The notes beneath the pieces are model-generated. The model was not told the DNA's origin, did no database searches, and was given only the letters and a program-made list of their open reading frames with translations. DNA of 13,727 bases from UBA6136 sp041158345. Lineage in GTDB: Bacteria; Pseudomonadota; Gammaproteobacteria; Methylococcales; Methylococcaceae. The stretch spans positions 1 through 13,727 of the forward strand of contig JBEBBO010000187.1 of the NCBI GenBank assembly GCA_041158345.1. Direction: 5' to 3'. The translations under genes were made by a program, and so were the position numbers. This document shows, in pieces, positions 7,194 through 13,727 of this stretch. Each line of letters opens with the position of its first letter. Within the stretch, counting starts at the first letter, position 1.

Positions 7194-8411
7194 TCAGAAG
7201 GCAAGATCGTTAACACTGAGGATGGCCATCAGGATCGAGATGATTATGCCCCCGATCATGATGCCTAGGCCAACAATCAGGATGGGCTCAAGCAAGGCAA
7301 GAAGTCGCTGAATCGAGATTTTGATTTCCTTGTCGTAGGTGGTTGCTACGCGATCCAACATTTCAGGAAGTTGGGCGGACTCCTCCCCAAGCTTAATCAT
7401 TTGCATGGCCAGCGAGGGAAAAATCTGTGCCTCCATCAGGGGCGCAGTCAATCCACCGCCTTCTTTTAGGCTGGTCACGGCCAACTCAAGCTTCTGTCCC
7501 ACAAGCCGATTATCCAGGGTGTCTTTCACGATGGAGAGTGCCGCGAGCAATGGAACACCGTTTGACATTAGGGTAGCCAACGTTCGACTGAAACTTGCCA
7601 CCTGAAACTTAAGGATGAGATCGCCAAAAAGCGGTAATCGAAGCATCCATCCATCCCAGACCAGTCGGCGGACAGGATCAGATCGCTGATATTTCACCCA
7701 ACTGCTGGCAAGGAGGCCAATGGGGATGGCAACCCACCAGAAGTCCCGAATCGCATCGGCTGTTCCAACAACAATCTGTGTCGGCAATGGAAGTTCCTTT
7801 CCGGCACTATCAAACATTTCGGTGAATTGAGGAACAACAAAGGTCAGTAACAGCAGGAGAGAGCTGATGGCCATGATGACCAGGATCAACGGGTAGATCA
7901 TGGCTGTCGTGACCGTATCCTTCAGTTCCTTGGAGCTCTCCAGATATTTGGTGAGGCGGTCGAGAACAACTTCGAGGGCGCCACCGGCTTCACCCGCGCG
8001 GATGAGGTTGAGATAGAAGCGGGAGAAAACCGGGCCTTGGGCTTCCAACGCATCCGAGAGCTGGGCTCCTCCCTTGATTCGCTCGAGAATCTTGCTGATC
8101 ATCTGATTGAAATCGGGCTCCGTCGCGCTCAGCTCTAAAAGGACCGATAGCGCGCGGTCCAGAGGAAGGCCGGCCTCGAGTAGCGTTAGGAGCTCCCGGG
8201 TAAAAAGGGAAACTTGTTTATGCGAGATTTTGAGGCGTCTTCGCCGCATTCTGAGGAAGTCCAAAGGACTCGATCCCGCGACAGCAACCTTAATTGGAAG
8301 GAGGCCTTCGTTTTGAAGAGCAACAATCAGCTGAGCCTCACTGGCTGATTCGCGTTCCTCTTCAATCGTTTCACCGTCGCGATTGACGGCCTTGACGAAA
8401 TAGACAGCCAT
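7194..8411 (-). CDS. gspF: Type II secretion inner-membrane platform protein GspF
   Basis: Polytopic platform protein (405 aa) that works with the GspE ATPase to add pseudopilin subunits. Two tandem GspF domains: the first (about 67-190, FTRELLTLLEAGLPLDRAL) and the second (about 270-395, FSRTLATLMSNGVPLLAAL), each with the Gly-Glu motif (LIRAGEAGG at 136-144, MIKLGEESAQLP at 338-349). Membrane helices lie at about 171-194, 223-239 and 371-397. The N-terminal MAVYFVKAVNRDGE segment is typical for the family. The ATG at 8411 lies seven bases after the gspE stop. Length is normal and no key feature is missing. Confidence 0.96.
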   Translation of the reverse strand: MAVYFVKAVNRDGETIEEERESASEAQLIVALQNEGLLPIKVAVAGSSPLDFLRMRRRRLKISHKQVSLFTRELLTLLEAGLPLDRALSVLLELSATEPDFNQMISKILERIKGGAQLSDALEAQGPVFSRFYLNLIRAGEAGGALEVVLDRLTKYLESSKELKDTVTTAMIYPLILVIMAISSLLLLLTFVVPQFTEMFDSAGKELPLPTQIVVGTADAIRDFWWVAIPIGLLASSWVKYQRSDPVRRLVWDGWMLRLPLFGDLILKFQVASFSRTLATLMSNGVPLLAALSIVKDTLDNRLVGQKLELAVTSLKEGGGLTAPLMEAQIFPSLAMQMIKLGEESAQLPEMLDRVATTYDKEIKISIQRLLALLEPILIVGLGIMIGGIIISILMAILSVNDLAF

Positions 8412-8418
8412 GATGAAT

Positions 8419-10170
8419 TTAGGTGTCCGAAGTCACGCGAATCACTTCCTCGACCGTCGTCAGGCCCCGCACAGCCTTCCGGATTCCATCGTCATACATG
8501 GTTTCCATGCCTTCGAGCAGTGCCTGATCCTCGATCTTTCGAGCAGGTGCATTGGTCATGACCAGTCGCCGAATGTCATCGCTCATGACCAGAAGTTCTG
8601 ATATGGCTAGACGACCACGATAACCCGTGCCATCACAGGCTTCACACCCTTTCGGGCGATAAAGGAGCACGTCCCTTGCGTCACTGAAGTTCCAAAGCTT
8701 AAGTTCGGCGGCCACTTCAGGCATTGGTTCAAATGACTCCCGGCAATGTGGGCACAGGCGTCGAACTAATCGTTGTCCGAGGATGCCATTGACGGTCGAA
8801 GCGATGAGGTAGTCCTCCAAGCCCATATCGAGGAGTCGGGTGACGCCCCCGGCAGCATCGTTTGTATGAAGAGTTGAAAGGACCAAGTGTCCGGTGAGGG
8901 CGGACTGCACGGCGATGCGGGCTGTTTCAATGTCACGCATTTCGCCAATCATGATCACGTCGGGATCCTGTCGAACAATCGATCTGAGTGCCGCGGCAAA
9001 CGTCAGTCCAATCTGGGGTTTGGTCTGGATTTGATTGACTCCCTCGAGCTGGTACTCGACAGGGTCTTCGACGGTGATGATCTTTCGATCGGGTGTGTTG
9101 ATCTTATGCAGAGCCGTATAGAGCGAGGTGCTTTTACCGCTTCCGGTCGGGCCGGTGATCAAGATGATGCCATGGGGTTGCTCCAGGACACCAAGGAACC
9201 GATTGAGCGCCTCGCCTTCAAATCCCAGACTGCCAAAATCGAATTTGATGCTTTCCTTGTGAAGCAATCGGATGACGACACTTTCACCGTGCATGGTCGG
9301 CACAGTCGAAACACGAAGGTCGAGTTCCTTGCCCTGAACTTGCAGCTTAATGCGGCCGTCCTGTGGGAGTCGGCGTTCAGCAATGTTCAGTTTTGCCATG
9401 ATTTTAATGCGTGAGATCACGGCGGCCGTCGATCGGACCGGAGGCGATTCCACTTCACGTAAAACGCCATCGACTCGGAAGCGAACCTTGAGAACCTGCT
9501 CAAATGGTTCGACGTGGATGTCGGAAGCGCGCATTTCAACGGCGCGCTGCATGATGAGGTTCACCATGCGAATCACTGGGGCTTCGGATGCCAGATCCTT
9601 CAGGTGTTCGACGTCCGCCTCATTAACGTCTTCATCGCTGCCGAACGTATCGACAATTTCTCCCATGAGGCTTTTTCCCGGCCCCATTTGGGTTTCGAGG
9701 GCCCGATCGATCTCGGATCCGATGCCGACTCTGACCTCAATTGGGCGGCCACAAGCCAAGTGCAGTGCCTCGATGATTTCTTCCTCAAAAGGATCGGTGA
9801 GGGCTACCACGACCCCATTGGGGTCTCCAGAGATCCCAACGACATGGTTTTCTTTAAGAAATCGTGCAGAAACCTGTTCGGGGAGAGGGGAGGACTCTGG
9901 AAAGTCATCCGGATTGGTCAGCGGCTTGCCGCTGACAGCAGACAAGATCTCTGCCGTATCCCGTTCAGAGAGAATGCCGAGTTTCAGAAGAAGAGCAGGA
10001 AATCGTGTCTCATCCGTCTGGAGGGCAAGGCGTTCCGCGCGGATGACCTCCGACTCACGCATTTTGCCACGCTCGACAAGGGCCTCAGTAAAGGGCTTGT
10101 ATCGTTGCGACATTGCGCTGACGGGATCGTCGGCTTGGGTCTTTTCAACTGTTGAAGGATCAGCAGACAA
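8419..10170 (-). CDS. gspE: Type II secretion ATPase GspE
   Basis: Cytoplasmic hexameric ATPase that powers pseudopilus assembly. An N1/N2 region (about 20-160, GspE N-domain with LLLKLGILSERDTAEILSAVSG) precedes the motor domain. That domain carries the DIHVEP motif (217-222), Walker A GPTGSGKST (340-348), Asp box ITVEDPVEYQ (365-374), Walker B VIMIGEMRD (405-413) and His box LTGHLVLSTLHTNDA (425-439). A zinc-binding tetracysteine pair follows (C473-x2-C476 and C509-x2-C512). First gene of the operon. The frame opens at TTG 10170 (583 aa); ATG 10113, residue 20 (564 aa), is an equally plausible start, and neither has a clear Shine-Dalgarno. All catalytic motifs are intact. Confidence 0.95.
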   Translation of the reverse strand: MSADPSTVEKTQADDPVSAMSQRYKPFTEALVERGKMRESEVIRAERLALQTDETRFPALLLKLGILSERDTAEILSAVSGKPLTNPDDFPESSPLPEQVSARFLKENHVVGISGDPNGVVVALTDPFEEEIIEALHLACGRPIEVRVGIGSEIDRALETQMGPGKSLMGEIVDTFGSDEDVNEADVEHLKDLASEAPVIRMVNLIMQRAVEMRASDIHVEPFEQVLKVRFRVDGVLREVESPPVRSTAAVISRIKIMAKLNIAERRLPQDGRIKLQVQGKELDLRVSTVPTMHGESVVIRLLHKESIKFDFGSLGFEGEALNRFLGVLEQPHGIILITGPTGSGKSTSLYTALHKINTPDRKIITVEDPVEYQLEGVNQIQTKPQIGLTFAAALRSIVRQDPDVIMIGEMRDIETARIAVQSALTGHLVLSTLHTNDAAGGVTRLLDMGLEDYLIASTVNGILGQRLVRRLCPHCRESFEPMPEVAAELKLWNFSDARDVLLYRPKGCEACDGTGYRGRLAISELLVMSDDIRRLVMTNAPARKIEDQALLEGMETMYDDGIRKAVRGLTTVEEVIRVTSDT

Positions 10171-10304
10171 AGTTTGGGTCTCGCAGGTAAGCAGACGGGG
10201 GTGAGTTTAACGCAGCGCTCAAGTCGCCTCCAATTTTTGGCTTGGATGCCGCCTGCAATTGGATGCATCGGCTATCATGAGGTATCTAGCCAGAGAGACC
10301 TTAT
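10171..10304. promoter_or_regulatory. Divergent intergenic region between gspE and lpxD
   Basis: 134 bases that should hold promoters for both directions. For gspE the best I see on the minus strand is TTGGAG (10228-10233) and TAAACT (10204-10209) with 18 bases between, a weak match. For lpxD, TATCAT at 10273-10278 resembles a -10 box but has no good -35. AGAGAGA just before the lpxD ATG may serve as its ribosome binding site. No operator, riboswitch or terminator was recognised. Confidence 0.35.
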
Positions 10305-11372
10305 ATGAATGTTCAAGCCTCACAGATTCTCGAGCGTTTTCTTGATCGTGGGCTCATTTCGAGCCTAAAAGGAAGTGATCAGCTGTTGCTGAGGCTTTCT
10401 CCGATTGAGGAGTGTCAGCCGGGTGATCTTGTCTTTATTGATCATCCTAAATACTTGGCACAGGTCCGAGATCAGGGGCCGGCTGGGGTAGTGACGACGG
10501 CTGAAATTGCGGAACAGTTGGCATCAATTCCGAATCTCGCGATTTTGATTTCGCCCAATGTGCGTTTGGCGATGGCTATTCTGAAGCAAACTTACGCAGA
10601 TCGTAATGTGCGTGATACGGAGTGGCCCAGGATTCACCCAAGCGCGGTAATCCATGAAAGCGTAGAAATTCTCGACGACGTTTTGGTGGGACCCGGCGTA
10701 GTTCTTGGGCGTGGGGTCAAGGTTGGCAAGGGGGTCGTTTTTATGGCGAACGTGGTTGTCGAACACGATGCCGTGATTGGATCTGAAACCGTGCTCCACC
10801 CCGGTTGCGTTGTGGGTTATGGCTGTGAAGTGGGTGCTGGCGTCATCCTCAAGGCGGGTTGCGTAATCGGTTCAGAGGGATTTGGATTTGCTCAGGATGC
10901 TGAGCGTAAGAATTACCGAATACCTCATACGGGAACCGTCATTATCAGTGATGGCGCAGTGATCGGTGCGAACACCAACATTGATCGGGGTACCTATGGC
11001 GCGACGCTCGTGGGCCAAGGTGCCGTGATTGATGCGATGTGCCATCTTGGGCATAACGTAGAAATCGGGGACCACAGTATTCTCTGCGCTCATACCGGAT
11101 TGTCTGGATCCACCAAATTCGGAAAGCGCGTAATCGCGTCGGGACAGACGGGAACGCTGGATCATGTCAGTGTCCCGGACAATACCGTGCTTTTGCATCG
11201 CTGCGGTCTGAACAACAGCATAAAGGAACCCGGCATGTACGCGGGGGGGCCGGCCCAACCGCTTCAGCAATATTTAAAGAATATGGCGGTCATGCCCAAG
11301 TTGCATGAGGTATGGACTCGCCTTCGAACCTTGGAGAAAAAGGTGACGGAGTTGGTCGAGAGATCCTCGTAA
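10305..11372 (+). CDS. lpxD: UDP-3-O-acylglucosamine N-acyltransferase LpxD
   Basis: Third enzyme of lipid A synthesis: transfers a 3-hydroxyacyl chain from acyl carrier protein to the 2-amino group of UDP-3-O-acylglucosamine, in the cytoplasm (355 aa). An N-terminal uridine-binding domain (about 1-105, PGDLVFIDHPKYLAQV) leads into a left-handed beta-helix of hexapeptide repeats (about 110-300). Landmarks are GSEGFGFA (189-196), IGANTNIDRGT (220-230) and LGHNVEIG (248-255), where His250 aligns with the catalytic His239 of E. coli. EPGMYAGGPAQPLQQ and a short C-terminal coil LRTLEKKVTELVE match the family end. Some positions differ from common LpxD (CHLGHN for QIAHN-like, LLHRCGLNNSI near the end), so it is divergent. 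It is not next to bamA, fabZ or lpxA but stands alone, divergent from gspE; a second lpxD may exist elsewhere. Confidence 0.92.
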   Translation: MNVQASQILERFLDRGLISSLKGSDQLLLRLSPIEECQPGDLVFIDHPKYLAQVRDQGPAGVVTTAEIAEQLASIPNLAILISPNVRLAMAILKQTYADRNVRDTEWPRIHPSAVIHESVEILDDVLVGPGVVLGRGVKVGKGVVFMANVVVEHDAVIGSETVLHPGCVVGYGCEVGAGVILKAGCVIGSEGFGFAQDAERKNYRIPHTGTVIISDGAVIGANTNIDRGTYGATLVGQGAVIDAMCHLGHNVEIGDHSILCAHTGLSGSTKFGKRVIASGQTGTLDHVSVPDNTVLLHRCGLNNSIKEPGMYAGGPAQPLQQYLKNMAVMPKLHEVWTRLRTLEKKVTELVERSS

Positions 11373-11424
11373 TTGAGGAGGGTTCATCGATGCCGGTCCA
11401 CTTGAATAGCGCTGTAATCGACCT

Positions 11425-12195
11425 GTGAAAATCGCAACCTGGAACGTTAATTCGCTCAATGTCCGCCTGCCGCACGTCACAGATTGGCTTGTTCGGGAGG
11501 CGCCTGATGTGCTTGCCGTGCAAGAGACGAAGATGGAGGACCACAAGTTTCCGGCGGAAGTCTTCGCATCGCTGGGCTACCAATCCATTTTTAGTGGTCA
11601 AAAAACGTACAACGGAGTTGCGGTCATTTCAAAAGAGCGCCCCGTGGATGCTGTCATGGATATTCCGGGCTTTGATGATCCCCAGCGTCGAGTGATGGCC
11701 GTGACCTTGGGCGATGTTCGGGTGGTAAATCTCTACATTCCGAATGGAAGTGAGGTCGATTCGGATAAGTACCGCTACAAGCTTGCTTGGTTAGATGCCC
11801 TGATTGCCTGGCTGGGATCCGAGCGGCAGAAATACCCTCAAACAATCATTCTAGGGGACTTCAATATCGCCCCGGAGGATATTGATGTTTTTGACCCTCC
11901 CCAGTGGCAGGGCAAGATCCTTTGTAGCGCCCCTGAGAGGGATGCCTTCAGACGGCTGATTGATCTCGGATTTCATGATGCTTTTCGACAATTCGAGCAG
12001 CCCGAAAAGAGTTTTAGCTGGTGGGATTACCGCATGAACGGGTTTCCCCGTAATTTAGGTCTTAGAATCGATCACATTCTCTTCAGTGATGCACTTCGGC
12101 CGCAGTTGACCGGGTGTGCCATCGATCGTGAGCCCCGAAAACTCGAGCGCCCCTCGGATCACACGCCCGTGGTGGCGGTTTGGGAGCGATCCTAG
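11425..12195 (+). CDS. xthA: Exodeoxyribonuclease III family AP endonuclease
   Basis: DNA-repair nuclease of the exonuclease III/AP endonuclease family (256 aa): cuts at abasic sites and has 3'-5' exonuclease activity in the family, using a divalent metal. Catalytic positions are intact: Asn7 (WNVNSL), Glu34 (VQETKM), Tyr104 (VNLYIPNG), Asp145 and Asn147 (GDFNIAPEDIDV), Asp216 (GLRIDHIL), Asp245 and His246 (PSDHTPV). SWWDYR (198-203) is the ExoIII subtype signature. The GTG at 11425 is the first start in the open frame (a stop lies just upstream) and places MKIATWNVNS exactly at the family N-terminus, although no Shine-Dalgarno is evident. It lies 52 bases after lpxD and may be cotranscribed with it. 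Its stop shares bases with the stop of the convergent gene. Confidence 0.94.
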   Translation: MKIATWNVNSLNVRLPHVTDWLVREAPDVLAVQETKMEDHKFPAEVFASLGYQSIFSGQKTYNGVAVISKERPVDAVMDIPGFDDPQRRVMAVTLGDVRVVNLYIPNGSEVDSDKYRYKLAWLDALIAWLGSERQKYPQTIILGDFNIAPEDIDVFDPPQWQGKILCSAPERDAFRRLIDLGFHDAFRQFEQPEKSFSWWDYRMNGFPRNLGLRIDHILFSDALRPQLTGCAIDREPRKLERPSDHTPVVAVWERS

Positions 12196-13649
12196 CCCCA
12201 TGGGCGAATCGGTTCCTCTGGCTTTGTCACCGGCAGGTTACCCGCTCCCCCCATCGCCTTGAAAACGGCGATCAGATACATCGTGGTTTGGGCTCTGCAC
12301 TGGGCGAGTTTGATTTCCTCAGTATAGATCGCCCGCTCACTGTCAAGGACATCCAAAAAATTGGAAACGCCCTCGCGGTAGCGAAGCTCTGCCAGCCGGC
12401 GCGATTCTTTGAGGTTCTCTACGGATACCTCAAGATTTTGTCTTCTCTCCTCCTCCTTCAAAAGCAGTCGGAGAGCCGTCTCGGTTTCCTTCAAGGCCTC
12501 AAGAACCGCTTTCTCATATCGCAAATAGGCTTCCTGCTGCCGAGCGTCAGCCAGATCAATGCCTGCCCTGATACGACCAAAATTGAAGATCGGTTGCATG
12601 ATGGCGCTTCCGCTGGCCCAAGAGAAAGCGGTAGAGCGGAAGAGATTTTCAAGATCTGAATTCTGCACGCCCATGAAAGCGGCGACGGAGATCTTTGGAA
12701 ACAGTTCAGCAAAGGCGGCGCCCTGGGTGGCGGTTGCAGCGGCAAGGTTGCGTTCGGCTTCTCTGATATCGGGGCGAAGGCGAAGTGTATCGGCGGGTTT
12801 TACGAGAATTCTTCGATCTTTTGGTACGGGAACAGGGCCTTCCTTTTCAAGCAATCCCCGAAGGCTTCCGGGCTGCAATGCCAGAAGCAGTTCGATCTTA
12901 TGTTGGGACTCACTCAGCAGCCCTTCTAAACGTGGGATTTCGGCTTCCGTGGCTTTGAGTAGAGATTTCTCGCGGGTCGTGTCAAATCGTGTGCCGACCC
13001 CTTCCTCAAATAGCCGTTCGGTCAATTCAAGCGTGTGTGACTGAGACTTGATATTGCTTCGGGTGATCCGCAACAGCGACTGTACGTTGCGGAAGGTCAC
13101 ATATTCCTTCGCGATTTCCGAGGATAAAAGAACCCAGGCTTCACGATAGTTTTCTGCTGCGCTTTCATTGAGTGCGGTTGACGCCTCCAGCTTTCTTCGC
13201 AGTCGTCCAAAAAGATCGATTTCCCAAAAGGCGTCGAGGCCAGTGAGGAGAAACCCCCACTGGTTCTGTGTTCCCGTGCTGGTTTGTCGCGGAAATACGT
13301 TGTCCAGGTAGGTGCCGGCCGCTGTTGCGCCAACTTGAGGGAAAAGAGAGGCCCGGTTAGCTAACTTTTCGGCGCGAGCTTGATCAATGCGGGTCAGGGC
13401 GACCTTGAGATCCAGGTTTTCTCCTTTGCCCCTTCGTTCCAGGTCATCAAGGATGGGATCCTCCAGCGAGCGCCACCACGTCTCAAGGTCTGACTCTTGA
13501 ATTGGCTTTAACTGGGCCCCTGCTTCCTTTTCGGTGTGCCATTGCGCTGGTGGATTGGCGTTGGGCTTCACGTAATCCGGGCCCACGGCACAGCCCGAAA
13601 AAAGAAATAAGAGGCCGAAGAGGCCTGATCTAGGAGTGCTCAAGTCCAT
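12192..13649 (-). CDS. NodT/OprM-type outer-membrane efflux lipoprotein
   Basis: Outer-membrane channel of a tripartite (usually RND) efflux pump (485 aa). A lipoprotein signal peptide ends in LFSGC with lipid-bearing Cys20, followed by AVGPDYVKP, the standard mature N-terminus of the NodT family. Two outer-membrane efflux repeats follow: the first has LDAFWEIDLFGRLRRKLEAS; the second begins LRLRPDIREAERNLAAA and includes AELFPKISVAAFMG and QPIFNFGRIRAGI; ELRYREGVSNFLDVLDSERAIY lies near the end. The ATG at 13649 overlaps the upstream gene by 20 bases; a TTG two codons later (13643) has GAGAGG at better spacing and could be the real start. No pump or adaptor gene is in the window, so substrate and partners are unknown. 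Confidence 0.92.
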   Translation of the reverse strand: MDLSTPRSGLFGLLFLFSGCAVGPDYVKPNANPPAQWHTEKEAGAQLKPIQESDLETWWRSLEDPILDDLERRGKGENLDLKVALTRIDQARAEKLANRASLFPQVGATAAGTYLDNVFPRQTSTGTQNQWGFLLTGLDAFWEIDLFGRLRRKLEASTALNESAAENYREAWVLLSSEIAKEYVTFRNVQSLLRITRSNIKSQSHTLELTERLFEEGVGTRFDTTREKSLLKATEAEIPRLEGLLSESQHKIELLLALQPGSLRGLLEKEGPVPVPKDRRILVKPADTLRLRPDIREAERNLAAATATQGAAFAELFPKISVAAFMGVQNSDLENLFRSTAFSWASGSAIMQPIFNFGRIRAGIDLADARQQEAYLRYEKAVLEALKETETALRLLLKEEERRQNLEVSVENLKESRRLAELRYREGVSNFLDVLDSERAIYTEEIKLAQCRAQTTMYLIAVFKAMGGAGNLPVTKPEEPIRPWG

Positions 13650-13727
13650 GCCCTCTCAGAAACTGGTGAACCGCAAAGTCGATGAGTCGCTGTGCTTCCT
13701 CTGCCGAAAGGCCTTGGCTGACACCGG
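13630..13727 (-). CDS. C-terminal end of an unidentified protein, possibly a TetR-type regulator (partial)
   Basis: Minus-strand frame entering from the right edge and stopping at TAG 13630-13632; 31 residues are visible, beginning GVSQGLSAEEAQRLIDFAVH. It overlaps the start of the efflux lipoprotein gene by 20 bases, so the two are probably translated together. The helical, amphipathic end resembles the C-terminus of TetR-family regulators, which often sit at the head of efflux operons, but 31 residues are too few to be sure. It could also be another efflux component. Confidence 0.45.
   Translation of the reverse strand, partial: GVSQGLSAEEAQRLIDFAVHQFLRGHGLEHS

Noticed and set aside
8887..10204. 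Long plus-strand frames opposite gspE (up to 284 codons)
   Set aside because: All GspE motifs are on the minus strand in one frame; the opposing frames are shadows caused by codon bias.
9984..10268. Minus-strand frame of 94 codons starting at ATG 10268 and running into gspE
   Set aside because: Mostly overlaps gspE in another frame, shows no motif and no Shine-Dalgarno sequence.
1..13727. CRISPR array, tRNA, rRNA, insertion sequence or attachment site
   Set aside because: No regularly spaced direct repeats other than the coding repeat in gspD, no transposase or integrase motifs, and nothing resembling tRNA or rRNA was seen; the gene-dense window leaves no gap over about 135 bases.

Overview
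The window comes from a Gram-negative (diderm, LPS-making) bacterium of moderate GC content. A near-complete type II secretion system (T2SS) operon fills about three quarters of it. The T2SS gene order E-F-G-H-I-J-K-L-M-N(C)-D is the one known from the Xanthomonas Xps system, with a lipoprotein secretin and subtype-b GspM. This fits a proteobacterium or a neighbouring diderm phylum. The sequence alone does not fix the lineage.

Layout. Bases 1-10170 (minus strand, transcribed right to left) hold gspE, gspF, gspG, gspH, gspI, gspJ, gspK, gspL, gspM, a short GspC/XpsN-like gene and gspD. Most junctions are overlapping or a few bases wide, so this is probably one transcript. gspD runs off the left edge: only its first 507 codons are present, so the secretin barrel is outside the window. 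Bases 10171-10304 are a divergent intergenic region. On the plus strand follow a solitary lpxD (10305-11372) and an exodeoxyribonuclease III gene (11425-12195). On the minus strand, 12192-13649 encodes a NodT-type outer-membrane efflux lipoprotein. It overlaps the tail of another minus-strand gene cut by the right edge (31 codons visible, possibly a TetR-type regulator).

How the genes work together. GspE (ATPase), GspF, GspL, GspM and the C/N-like protein form the inner-membrane platform. GspG (major) and GspH, I, J, K (minor) form the pseudopilus. GspD is the outer-membrane channel. No prepilin peptidase (gspO) and no pilotin gene is visible. The secretin carries its own lipobox, so it may not need a pilotin. 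LpxD serves lipid A synthesis, ExoIII serves base-excision repair, and the efflux lipoprotein is probably part of a tripartite pump whose other parts lie outside the window.

No wholly new system is evident. The features that depart most from the textbook T2SS are a Gly/Ser-rich insertion of about 130 residues in the N3 domain of GspD, partly built from 21-bp repeats, and a GspC-type protein with no PDZ domain but a Gln/Pro-rich tail.
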